The notes beneath the pieces are model-generated. The model made no database searches, had not been told where the DNA came from, and saw nothing but the letters and a program-made list of their open reading frames with translations. The position numbers and the translations under genes were made by a program. Below are positions 43,166-52,009 of a stretch of 64,000 bases of DNA, one piece after another. Source of the DNA: Crocinitomicaceae bacterium (GTDB lineage Bacteria > Bacteroidota > Bacteroidia > Flavobacteriales_D > Crocinitomicaceae); NCBI GenBank assembly GCA_024643725.1, contig JAHEMJ010000014.1, positions 62,001-126,000 on the forward strand, read 5' to 3'. How positions within the stretch are numbered: the first letter of the stretch is position 1; each line of letters begins with the position of its first letter.

Positions 43166-45862
43166 GTGAGATTAAAACAACTAATATTACTCAGTATATT
43201 AATTTGGAATCTAGTTCCTGCCTTTGCACAAGGTACGCCAATTAGTGTAGGTGGACAGGTTACCACTTTTTCCAGTATGATCCGCGGCTACCACTTTACG
43301 TCGCCAACTAACTTCACCATTTGTGGGCTCTATGTGCCACCTGATGCTAACGCTACCGGATTACAAACCATTCGCGTCGTACGATTCACGGCTGGTCCTC
43401 CACCTGCCTTTGCAGGAACAACAAACAGTTTCGTACAATTATTTACCATTACTAATGCACCTGCTACAGGTGTTGTTCCATGTAATATTCCAGTAGCTAC
43501 CGGTGATATTATTGGCGTATATGGAGCGCGCGGGGCAAATTGTGTCAACAGTTATGGGCCTGCAAATTTTGTCACTACAATTAATGGCTTTAACACAACC
43601 TTACAACGCAGCGGAATGCAGTCTTGTCCAGCAGGAACTGGCGCCGCGATGGCAAATATCTGGTCAGAGGTGAATTATAACATTGGCCGTATCACTATGT
43701 ACATTAACTGTTGTCAAACGCCAACAATTACGGCAAGTTCCAATAGCCCAATTTGCGCTGGACAGCCCTTGAATTTATCCACTACAGCGAATCCTGCGGG
43801 AGCTTACACGTATGCTTGGACTGGACCGAATGGATTTACATCCGCCGTTCAGAATCCAACCATTGCTTCACCAACTTTGGCAGCTGCTGGGAATTATACC
43901 GTTGTTGTAACCATTCCAAACTGTGGGACCGCTAACGGCACTACTGCCGTTGTCGTAAATCCTGGTCCAACGATTACGGTACCGCCAATCACCATTTGTC
44001 AAGGAGGAACGGGAACTTTAACCGCAAGTTCATCTACCGCCGGAGGAACTTGGACATGGTCCTTAAATGGAAATATTCTCGGAAGCGGTTCAACCCTTTC
44101 CGTGAATCCAACAGCGAACACAACCTATACTGTAACGTACGACGTGAATGGATGTTCCAGTACAAGTACTGTTCTGGTGACAGTTGAGCCAACGCCATCA
44201 CCACAGGTTGTGAACGATAGCATCTGTTTGGGACAAACAGGAACCTTGTTTGTATCCAATGTTTCAGCAGGTGGAACTTACGCTTGGTCAACCGGTGCGA
44301 CAACTGCATCTTTAAGCATTGCACCGACAGTGACAACTACCTATTCCTTGGTGTTTACCAGTGCAAATGGTTGTGTATCACCGAGTGTTTCAGCAGATAT
44401 CGTAGTGAAACCAAATCCTGTTGTTTCTGTGCCAAATGACACCATTTGTATCGGTTCCACCACTACCTTGACAAGTACTGTCGATTTAACCGGAGGGACG
44501 TACACGTGGTCTCCACTTCCGTCGACCGGTAATTCCATTACTGTCACGCCAAATGTCACATCGACTTACACTGTGATTTATAACCTTCAAGGTTGTACAG
44601 ATACAGCAAGTGCAACAGTAATAGTTAATCCTATTCCAGTAGCTTCGACAGGAAATGCGACCATTTGCTTTGGTGATGTTGCTACCTTAACTGCTAGTGG
44701 TAATTTACCAAACGGAACCTATTTGTGGTCAACAGGAGAAACAACTAGTTCCATTCAAGTCTCACCAGCTAGTACCACAACATATTCAGTAAATTATACC
44801 TTGAACAATTGTACAAGTCCGAGTGTGAATGCCATCGTAACTGTGAATCCGATTCCAGTTGTGACCTTGAGTAGTGCAACGATCTGTGACGGAGACAATG
44901 TAACACTTACGGCCACTCCAAATTTAACAGGCGGAACTTATTCTTGGGGACCTTTAAACACCATTGGTGGGGCAAGTCAAACATTGAGTCCGTCGGTGGA
45001 TACTACGTTAACTGTGATTTACACCTTGCTGAACTGCCCGAGCTTACCAGCATCAGGAACAGTGACGGTTAATCCACTTCCAATTGTCACCTTTACTTCA
45101 GATATTGTGGAAGGATGCGCGCCATTAAGTGTCACATTTACAGCAACTGATCAAACGAATGCAACTTATAACTGGACAACGAGCAATGCCTTAACGGGAA
45201 CAGGTGGATCGACTACCATTGTTTTTCCGACTGGCGGCACCTATGATGTTACCCTTGCTGCAACGACAATAAACGGCTGTTTTTCATCGAGTTCCATTGC
45301 CAACTATATTTATGTAGAAGATTTGCCAAATGCAAATTTTGAATCACCGATTGCCGTCTTTACGAATGAAGCGCAATACGTTCAATTCAGCAATTTCTCT
45401 ACGGGAGCGACAAATTATGTTTGGAGTTTTGGAGATGGCGCAACGTCAACAGATTTTGAACCTTCGCACATTTTCCAAAATACGATGGGCGGTTATACCA
45501 TCCAATTAATTGCTTTGACAGACCTGAATTGTTTAGATAGTATGTCTGTTTCAATTGGATACCAGTACAATGAATTGTATTACATTCCAAACAGTTTCAC
45601 ACCAGATGGAGATCAAAACAATCAAGTGTTCCTGCCAATCTTTTATTCCGGCTATGATCCAATGAACTTCGAATTCGCAGTCTTCAATCGTTGGGGAGAA
45701 ATCGTATTTGAAACCCATAATGTTGAATATGGATGGGATGGTTCAGTCGGAGAAGAAGGATTGGATGCACAGGAAGGAACATATACCTATCGCATCGTAT
45801 TCAAGAATCCAGATTTGGACGAACGCATCGTGGTGACCGGTACCGTGAACTTAATACGTTAA
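43166..45862 (+). CDS. T9SS type B surface protein, tandem paralogue of the giant adhesin
   Basis: An 898-residue protein beginning with GTG two bases after the adhesin stop, with a signal peptide (MRLKQLILLSILIWNLVPAFAQ). The N-terminal ~170 residues (TPISVGGQVTTFSSMIRGYHF ... YINCC) form a domain I do not recognise, probably a carbohydrate-binding-like sandwich. Ig-like modules follow, then about 500 residues clearly homologous to the adhesin's C-terminal third (TYTWSPLPSTGNSITVTPN; NATYNWTTSNALTGTGG), a PKD domain (WSFGDGATSTDFEPSHIF) and the CHU_C/type B tail (YYIPNSFTPDGDQNNQVF ... VNLIR). It lacks the 77-residue array. Gap and GTG start suggest translational coupling to the adhesin. Confidence 0.92.
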   Translation: MRLKQLILLSILIWNLVPAFAQGTPISVGGQVTTFSSMIRGYHFTSPTNFTICGLYVPPDANATGLQTIRVVRFTAGPPPAFAGTTNSFVQLFTITNAPATGVVPCNIPVATGDIIGVYGARGANCVNSYGPANFVTTINGFNTTLQRSGMQSCPAGTGAAMANIWSEVNYNIGRITMYINCCQTPTITASSNSPICAGQPLNLSTTANPAGAYTYAWTGPNGFTSAVQNPTIASPTLAAAGNYTVVVTIPNCGTANGTTAVVVNPGPTITVPPITICQGGTGTLTASSSTAGGTWTWSLNGNILGSGSTLSVNPTANTTYTVTYDVNGCSSTSTVLVTVEPTPSPQVVNDSICLGQTGTLFVSNVSAGGTYAWSTGATTASLSIAPTVTTTYSLVFTSANGCVSPSVSADIVVKPNPVVSVPNDTICIGSTTTLTSTVDLTGGTYTWSPLPSTGNSITVTPNVTSTYTVIYNLQGCTDTASATVIVNPIPVASTGNATICFGDVATLTASGNLPNGTYLWSTGETTSSIQVSPASTTTYSVNYTLNNCTSPSVNAIVTVNPIPVVTLSSATICDGDNVTLTATPNLTGGTYSWGPLNTIGGASQTLSPSVDTTLTVIYTLLNCPSLPASGTVTVNPLPIVTFTSDIVEGCAPLSVTFTATDQTNATYNWTTSNALTGTGGSTTIVFPTGGTYDVTLAATTINGCFSSSSIANYIYVEDLPNANFESPIAVFTNEAQYVQFSNFSTGATNYVWSFGDGATSTDFEPSHIFQNTMGGYTIQLIALTDLNCLDSMSVSIGYQYNELYYIPNSFTPDGDQNNQVFLPIFYSGYDPMNFEFAVFNRWGEIVFETHNVEYGWDGSVGEEGLDAQEGTYTYRIVFKNPDLDERIVVTGTVNLIR

Positions 45863-45898
45863 TCACGTTCCCACTTTTTGGGAAAACAGGACTCGTTT

Positions 45899-47377
45899 AT
45901 GCATCGGATATTCTTTTCCAATTTACTGTTTTCCCTAATTTTAAATTTATTGGTCAAGCCAATTGCCATTTTTGGCATTGATGCACAAGTACAAAATGCC
46001 GTTGGCCTGGATGCCTACGGATTGTATTTCTCCCTATTGAGCCTTTCATTGATTCTGAATATCCTAATGGATTTAGGGATTAATAATTACGTGATAAAAA
46101 CAGTTGCAAAAAATGAAGTCGAGGCAAAATCACAAATAAGTAGCATCCTTGTCCTGCGACTTGTATTGTTTCTTTTCTACCTTGGATTTCTATTTGGAAT
46201 TGCCTTCATGTTAGGCTATGATTCAACCGCGTTAAAGCTACTTTTTCTACTTGGGCTAAATCAATTATTCATCGTTTTAATCGCTTATTTTCGTGGATTT
46301 TTTTCCGGTTTACAGCACTATAAACTGGATTCTTTTTTTTCTGTTTTCGATCGAATCATTTTAATCCTTACCGCAGGATCAGTGCTTCTTTTTTTTACGG
46401 GATGTAAAATGACCATTCCACTGTACATTACCCTACAGACCTTTGGATACTTCCTGACTTGTGTCCTCGCATTTATATTCTTTAAAAGACTTGTAGGAAA
46501 AATCCAATGGCAGATTGATTTAAACCATTTTAAGTCGGTCCTTCAGAAAAGTTTACCCTTCGCATTGCTGATTATTTTGATGTCCATTTACACCAGAATT
46601 GACGGAATTCTTTTGCATCAATTTGCGCCCAACGGCAATATGGAAGCTGGTATTTATGCGAAAGGATTTCGCTTACTCGATGCACTGTACATGTTCGGAA
46701 TGATCTTCGCTGGACTTCTATTTCCCATGTTTTCGAATACCTTACATGATTCGATTCAAAAAGTTCGTGAACTCGTTCTGATATCCGCCAATTTTCTGAT
46801 GAGCGGAGTCATTGTGGTTGTTATGTTGCTCATTCTTCATTCCGGAAATATCCTCCAACTGATTTATACCTCCAGCGAAGAAGCAGAACTTCCGTTTATT
46901 TGGTTAATGTTCAGTTTCATTGGAATTTCAATGAATTTTGTTTTTGGAACACTTTTGACCGCGAACGGACAATTAAAAGAATTAAATATCATCTCAGCTG
47001 TCGGAGTAATCATCAATATAAGTGTTAATCTTTTCCTCATTCCAAAATACGGAGCGACTGGTGCCGGATTTACCGCTTTTATTACTCAAATGATCATGGC
47101 CATCACCCAATTTATTCTGTGCGCAAAGAAATTTAACTTGGCCATTGGATTCATGCAGATGGGTAAATGGTTACTCTTCACCCTTTGTTTTGTTGGTGTC
47201 TTGTTCGGATTCAATTTGGTCTTTATGAATTTGGAGGACAAGAATATTCTCAGTGATTCACCCATGTTATTTGTCCTTATTTTAAGCGCCGAAATGCTAC
47301 TAGGTTTGATTCTCATGTTTGTTTTCAAATTCATTGAACCCAAACCACTAAAAAATCTGTTTTTAACACGTTCCTAA
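45899..47377 (+). CDS. Wzx-like polysaccharide flippase (MVF/MATE superfamily)
   Basis: A 492-residue membrane protein with about 12-14 hydrophobic helices, starting MHRIFFSNLLFSLILNLLVKPIAIFG. Features of the oligosaccharide-flippase family are the YGLYFSLLSLSLILNILMDLGINNYVIK segment in the first helical hairpin and a C-terminal helix pair ending FKFIEPKPLKN. Such proteins move undecaprenyl-linked oligosaccharide units across the inner membrane. The ATG at 45899 is preferred to the TTG at 45878. It lies 36 nt after the type B protein gene and before Wzz- and Wzy-like genes, so it may export units for surface glycan. Confidence 0.9.
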   Translation: MHRIFFSNLLFSLILNLLVKPIAIFGIDAQVQNAVGLDAYGLYFSLLSLSLILNILMDLGINNYVIKTVAKNEVEAKSQISSILVLRLVLFLFYLGFLFGIAFMLGYDSTALKLLFLLGLNQLFIVLIAYFRGFFSGLQHYKLDSFFSVFDRIILILTAGSVLLFFTGCKMTIPLYITLQTFGYFLTCVLAFIFFKRLVGKIQWQIDLNHFKSVLQKSLPFALLIILMSIYTRIDGILLHQFAPNGNMEAGIYAKGFRLLDALYMFGMIFAGLLFPMFSNTLHDSIQKVRELVLISANFLMSGVIVVVMLLILHSGNILQLIYTSSEEAELPFIWLMFSFIGISMNFVFGTLLTANGQLKELNIISAVGVIINISVNLFLIPKYGATGAGFTAFITQMIMAITQFILCAKKFNLAIGFMQMGKWLLFTLCFVGVLFGFNLVFMNLEDKNILSDSPMLFVLILSAEMLLGLILMFVFKFIEPKPLKNLFLTRS

Positions 47378-47453
47378 ATCAAATATTTTTTGATTTTCGG
47401 AGTTATTGTCATAGCTTGCAGCAAAAATCATAACTTCGCGGAGCTATTAAGAT

Positions 47454-48446
47454 ATGACACAGTTAAATTTACAAGAAGAACGAATGGGTTTAATCCAATT
47501 TATTTGGAAAAAGAAAACACCAATTCTCATCATTACCGGAATCGCAGCGATTGTTTCAATCATCGTTTCTTTCCTCATAACCCCGCTCTATTTATCCTCT
47601 GCCATTGTTTTCCCTGCCGCATCGAGTAACGTTTCCTTTGATGCACAGCGTAATGTGAAGGCAGCAGCTATGGACTTCGGTGAGGAAGAGCAAGCAGAAC
47701 AACTTGTTCAAATTTTACAGTCCTCCCGAATCAAAGACCGCATTGTGAAAAAATACCATTTGCTCGCGGATTACGAGATTTCCGAAAACGATCCCAACAA
47801 ATATTATAAGTTAAACAAAGCCTATTACGGAAACTTTTCATTCAATCGTACACGCTTTGGTTCCATTCAAATTGATGTATTAGATAAGGACCCGAAGAAA
47901 GCAGCAGCGATGGCAAACGACATCGTTGATTTAATTGATACGGTTAAAAATGAAATGATTCGCGAACGTACCATTCCCGCTTTTGCCATCAACTTGAGAA
48001 AGAAAAAACAAATGGAACATGAACGTGATTCCTTGTTGACAAGATTGGAAGATTTAGCACAATTGGGCGTGTTGCCAAACGATGTTCGGGCAACCTTGTA
48101 TCAAGCGTTAGTTGATTCCAAAAGTGCTGCAGAAAAAGCAGAAATTCAGCGTAAAATCGACATAAACACCAAATATGGTTCTGTCTATGATGGATTAGAA
48201 TACCAACGCAACGAGAAAATCGTGAAAATCGAGGACTTCCGTGTTTCCTATGAACAAGCAGAATCCGATGCAAATGCACAATTCAATCACAAATTTGTGG
48301 TTGAAAAAGCCGTTGTGGCCGACCGAAAAGAAAAACCAAAACGCATGATCATCGTGCTCGTTTCAACCATTGGTGGATTCATCTTCGGACTCTTCTTCTT
48401 ACTCATTCAACAGCGCCTGAAAGAACTTAAATTGGACGAAGCGTAA
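47454..48446 (+). CDS. Wzz-type polysaccharide chain-length determinant protein
   Basis: A 330-residue protein with the Wzz/GumC topology: an N-terminal membrane helix (residues ~24-43, ILIITGIAAIVSIIVSFLIT), a long coiled periplasmic domain (residues ~45-285), and a second membrane helix near the C-terminus (MIIVLVSTIGGFIFGLFFLL, ~298-317). No cytoplasmic kinase domain is attached, so it is the Wzz rather than the BY-kinase type. It sets glycan chain length together with a Wzy polymerase, encoded next. A TAACTTCG box about 15 nt upstream of the ATG could be a -7 element. Confidence 0.88.
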   Translation: MTQLNLQEERMGLIQFIWKKKTPILIITGIAAIVSIIVSFLITPLYLSSAIVFPAASSNVSFDAQRNVKAAAMDFGEEEQAEQLVQILQSSRIKDRIVKKYHLLADYEISENDPNKYYKLNKAYYGNFSFNRTRFGSIQIDVLDKDPKKAAAMANDIVDLIDTVKNEMIRERTIPAFAINLRKKKQMEHERDSLLTRLEDLAQLGVLPNDVRATLYQALVDSKSAAEKAEIQRKIDINTKYGSVYDGLEYQRNEKIVKIEDFRVSYEQAESDANAQFNHKFVVEKAVVADRKEKPKRMIIVLVSTIGGFIFGLFFLLIQQRLKELKLDEA

Positions 48447-48450
48447 TCCT

Positions 48451-49881
48451 TTGAAACATTCAGTCATTTATGGGTTTGTCGGACTTTTTCTGTCCCTTTT
48501 ATTTGCCTACTTCATTTGGCAGGACCTTGAATACCTGAGTTTATTTCCCGCCGGACTTTTAGCGATTTACTTTGCCATTTTTCAGACAGAGAAATTGTTT
48601 GTCGCTATCGCTTTTTTAACACCTCTTTCCATCAACATTGAAGAATTCAATTCAAGTTTTGGCTTGTTTATTCCAACGGAACCTTTGTTGTTTGGACTAA
48701 TGATTTGGCTTTCTGCCATTCAACTATATCGACCTTTCATGCCGAAAAACCTTTGGAGAGAACCCATTCTCTTCTCCGTTGGCGTCTTTCTGACATGGAT
48801 ATTCATCAGCGCGATTACGAGCTCGCATCCCATTGTTTCCTTTAAATTTCTCCTGGCAAAATTGTGGTTCATTGTACCCATTTTGTTTTTTGGTATTCAC
48901 TTTTTTCAAAAAGAAAAAAACCGAATTGCCTTTCTTTGGTTATTTATTGTTTCTACGTGCATTGTCATTATCTATACCATCACGCATCATGCATTGTATG
49001 ACTTTGGCGAGAAGGAAAGCCATTGGGTGATGTCCCCATTTTTCAAAGATCACACCATTTACGGTGCCATCGTCGCATTGAATGTTCCCCTTGTTTTCGG
49101 CTTGTATTTGTATAAAAAACACGCACCCTTAATTCAAGCTTTATTGATTCTACTTATTGTCCTGATAATTGCTGGACTATACTTCTCCTACACACGTGCT
49201 GCATGGTTAAGTGTATTTGGCTGTATTGGAGTTGGCGTATTGATTTATTACCGAATCAACTGGAAACCGTTAGCTGGTATAGCCGCCATTGCACTGGTCA
49301 TTGTGATATTGAAGTGGGATAGTATCCAAATGGAATTGGCACGAAACAAACAGGATCATACCACTGAATCTTTTGATGAACGGTTACAAAGTGCTACCAA
49401 TATTTCCACGGATGCTTCCAACTTGGAACGCATTAACCGATGGAGTTGTGCCATCGCGATGTTTGAAAAACGTCCAGTCTTTGGCTATGGACCTGGAACC
49501 TATGCATTTGAATATGCTCCGTTTCAAGAGCCGGAAAACTTAACCATTATTTCCACAAATTTTGGTGACATGGGAAATGCACACAGTGAATATTTGGGTG
49601 CCATGGCCGAAATGGGATTCCCCGGACTATTGGCCTTTTTAGCCATCGTGGCAAGTATTTTTTACACCAGTATTTTGGTCTATCACCGCATTCCAAAAAA
49701 TGACTCAGGGACAAGAATTCTGGTATTATCGATGATTATGGCCATGACGACCTATTTCATTCATGCCTTCTTAAACAACTTCCTTGATACCGATAAAGCT
49801 GCGGTTCCAATTTGGGGCATGTGCGCCATGATCATTGTCATTGGACTTCAGCAAAAAAGCTTAGCGTCCAATCCAGAGTGA
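48451..49881 (+). CDS. O-antigen polymerase/ligase family protein (Wzy/WaaL-like)
   Basis: A 476-residue membrane protein with about 11-12 hydrophobic helices and the Wzy_C/O-antigen ligase pattern: a large periplasmic loop (residues ~290-385) with RINRWSCAIAMFEKRPVFGYGPGTYAFEY and GNAHSEYLGAMAEMGFPGL (the conserved HSEYL motif). It starts with TTG at 48451 (MKHSVIYGFVGLF), 4 nt after the Wzz-like gene; no ATG in frame lies near. It either polymerises repeat units (Wzy) or ligates them to lipid A core (WaaL). The 3' end overlaps the convergent EnvC-like gene by 21 nt. Confidence 0.88.
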   Translation: MKHSVIYGFVGLFLSLLFAYFIWQDLEYLSLFPAGLLAIYFAIFQTEKLFVAIAFLTPLSINIEEFNSSFGLFIPTEPLLFGLMIWLSAIQLYRPFMPKNLWREPILFSVGVFLTWIFISAITSSHPIVSFKFLLAKLWFIVPILFFGIHFFQKEKNRIAFLWLFIVSTCIVIIYTITHHALYDFGEKESHWVMSPFFKDHTIYGAIVALNVPLVFGLYLYKKHAPLIQALLILLIVLIIAGLYFSYTRAAWLSVFGCIGVGVLIYYRINWKPLAGIAAIALVIVILKWDSIQMELARNKQDHTTESFDERLQSATNISTDASNLERINRWSCAIAMFEKRPVFGYGPGTYAFEYAPFQEPENLTIISTNFGDMGNAHSEYLGAMAEMGFPGLLAFLAIVASIFYTSILVYHRIPKNDSGTRILVLSMIMAMTTYFIHAFLNNFLDTDKAAVPIWGMCAMIIVIGLQQKSLASNPE

Positions 49882-51207
49882 TGGATTCAAACTTTTCATT
49901 CCACCTGCCACATTGTGAATTTCGAAGTGACAGATAGAAACACCACTGTCGTCAGCCAATAAACTTCCTATGGACTGTTTTGTTGAAACTTTTGTTCCTA
50001 CACTGACATACGTTTCCTGTAAATTTCCATACACTGTACGGTAAGCACCATGTTTGATGACCACGAATTTTCCGGCGCCATTAATCGAGAATACGCTAGT
50101 CACTTCACCTTCGAATACAGCACGAACACGTGCGTGTTTTGGACAGGTAATGTCAATGCCATTGTTGTTCGTCACAACACCAGACAATGTTGGGTGTGGA
50201 TTGGTTCCATAGCGCTCTGTGATGCTTCCCTTTTCAACTGGCCATGCCAAGCGTCCGCGGTTGGCTTCAAAACTTTTTCCAACTGCAGATCCCTCCGTTG
50301 ATTCGGTGTAGGTTACCTGCTTTGGTTTTGGGCTTGTCGTTGGTGTTGAAGTCGTTTTTGGTACATCGGTACTTTTCGGCGTTCCACTAGTAGTGGTGGT
50401 TTTTGGATTTGTAGCCGCCGTGTTAGCACGCGCTTGTTCCTCCGCTTTTCTCGCTTTATCACGTTCGCGTTGACGCGCTTGTTCACGTGCCATTTCTTGG
50501 CGTAATTCTGCATCAATGCGCTGTTTTACCTCAGCTTTTTTACGCTCATCCGCTTTTAATTGTGTCAGAAGATTTTGTTCCTCTTTTTTAAACTTCTCAT
50601 AAGACTTCTCCTTTTTGGATTTATCCTTCGTGATTTGTTCGCGTTCTTGTTTCTTTTCCTCCAACGCCAATAATTTAGAGTCCTTCTCCTCCGATATATC
50701 AGAAATTTCCTTCGCGATTAACTCTTGATGTTGTTTAATTAAAGCTGCTTGTTTCTTTTGTACGCCCGCTACTTTTTTCAAATAACGGTTTCGTTTGATG
50801 GCTTCATTGTAATTATCCGCTGAAAGCAAATACATAACGCGGCCATAATTGCTGCGGTGTTTGTATGCATAAAGAACCATTTTCTTGTATTGGCGCTTTA
50901 AATCACTTAGGCGTTTTTTCAAGCGTTTCACTTCTTGTTGTTTTTCCACCATCTTGATTTCTGCCATGCGAACTTGGTTATCGAAAATGCGCACTAGTGC
51001 CTCTCGACTTTTGATTTGATTTTCAATCAATCGCAACTCATTTAAGGATGCCTGAGAATTAGACTTAACCTTCGATAAAAGTGCGCGTGTATTGGAAATT
51101 CGTTTTTCCAATTTCTGCTGTTCCTTTTTGAGTTTCTCTTGGCTTGTTTGTCCAAAAACTGCTCCAAAAAAACAGAAGAAAAACAGTAAACTACTTACAT
51201 TTTTCAT
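49861..51207 (-). CDS. EnvC-like murein hydrolase activator with degenerate LytM domain
   Basis: A 448-residue periplasmic protein. A signal peptide (MKNVSSLLFFFCFFGAVFGQ) is followed by a coiled coil rich in Lys/Glu (residues ~20-260), a low-complexity Thr/Pro/Lys linker, and a C-terminal LytM (M23) domain. In active LytM enzymes zinc is held by HxxxD and HxH; here the first reads NNNGIDI (His replaced by Asn) and the second ICHFEIH (first His replaced by Ile). It is therefore predicted not to cleave peptidoglycan itself but to activate an amidase, as E. coli EnvC does at division. Its start overlaps the DUF4292 lipoprotein gene by 17 nt. Confidence 0.9.
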   Translation of the reverse strand: MKNVSSLLFFFCFFGAVFGQTSQEKLKKEQQKLEKRISNTRALLSKVKSNSQASLNELRLIENQIKSREALVRIFDNQVRMAEIKMVEKQQEVKRLKKRLSDLKRQYKKMVLYAYKHRSNYGRVMYLLSADNYNEAIKRNRYLKKVAGVQKKQAALIKQHQELIAKEISDISEEKDSKLLALEEKKQEREQITKDKSKKEKSYEKFKKEEQNLLTQLKADERKKAEVKQRIDAELRQEMAREQARQRERDKARKAEEQARANTAATNPKTTTTSGTPKSTDVPKTTSTPTTSPKPKQVTYTESTEGSAVGKSFEANRGRLAWPVEKGSITERYGTNPHPTLSGVVTNNNGIDITCPKHARVRAVFEGEVTSVFSINGAGKFVVIKHGAYRTVYGNLQETYVSVGTKVSTKQSIGSLLADDSGVSICHFEIHNVAGGMKSLNPSLWIGR

Positions 51208-52009
51208 ACTTCTCTGGAATAACAATAATTAATTCTTGTGGCTCGTTTATTTCCACACGTTCGTAATCCATTTTAATGTAAATCCCCTTGTTCTTTGTGC
51301 GAATGTGCATGTGAACAAGCTTTGGAATATTATACCCATTGATTTCTTGACGTTGCTCGTAAATCACGGTGATTTCCGTTGAATCACTTGGGCTTTTAAT
51401 GGTGGTTTGCTGTAAGGATTTTGCATCCTTACTTAAAATATAATTTAACACAATATCCTCTTTCGGACGACGATCCATCCGTTTTTTGTCCCGCTTTTTG
51501 TGCGTCGAAATACTATATTGATAAGGATCATGCTCCACGAAGTACTTTTGTTCCGCATTGTAATCCAAGGGTTTTCCCAAAAACAATTCTTCTAAGTTTT
51601 CATACGTGAAATCCACGCCAAAAGTATTCTTTAAAAAATCCAACGATTGAATGGTGTAGCATTTGTCGCGTTTATTGACAACGGTAATGGTGTCTTTTGT
51701 TACCATGGCAGTCACAATTGGAATCCGAGCATAGGTTATAATGGCACTGACGGCACTATCGGCAACAATTTTAATTGATGTTTTAAAGGAAATATCCGAA
51801 GTGGAATCTTTGTAATTGACATCCAACTTCGTGTAAAATGTTTTTGGCTCAATCTTCGACAAACTGTCCAATCGATCAACAAGTTCTTTGTCCTTCATCT
51901 TCGGTAGTTTCCCACCATCCTCCAGCGCTTCCCCTACTTTAGGCGAACACGAGGACAAACTCCAACAAAAAAGTAGTCCGAATGTGAATTTAAAAAATAG
52001 GTTTTGCAT
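51191..52009 (-). CDS. DUF4292 lipoprotein
   Basis: A 272-residue protein with a lipoprotein signal (MQNLFFKFTFGLLFCWSLSSC; lipobox ending LSSC at residue ~21). The mature part is a DUF4292-like sheet: FYTKLDVNYKDSTSDISFKTSI, TITVVNKRDKCYTIQSLDFL, LEELFLGKPLDYNAEQKYF. The fold resembles LolA/LolB-type lipoprotein carriers, a guess rather than a demonstrated role. It lies between the TPR lipoprotein and EnvC-like genes with overlaps on both sides (20 and 17 nt), a layout I recall as conserved in Flavobacteriia, so the products may act together at the envelope. Confidence 0.82.
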   Translation of the reverse strand: MQNLFFKFTFGLLFCWSLSSCSPKVGEALEDGGKLPKMKDKELVDRLDSLSKIEPKTFYTKLDVNYKDSTSDISFKTSIKIVADSAVSAIITYARIPIVTAMVTKDTITVVNKRDKCYTIQSLDFLKNTFGVDFTYENLEELFLGKPLDYNAEQKYFVEHDPYQYSISTHKKRDKKRMDRRPKEDIVLNYILSKDAKSLQQTTIKSPSDSTEITVIYEQRQEINGYNIPKLVHMHIRTKNKGIYIKMDYERVEINEPQELIIVIPEKYEKCK

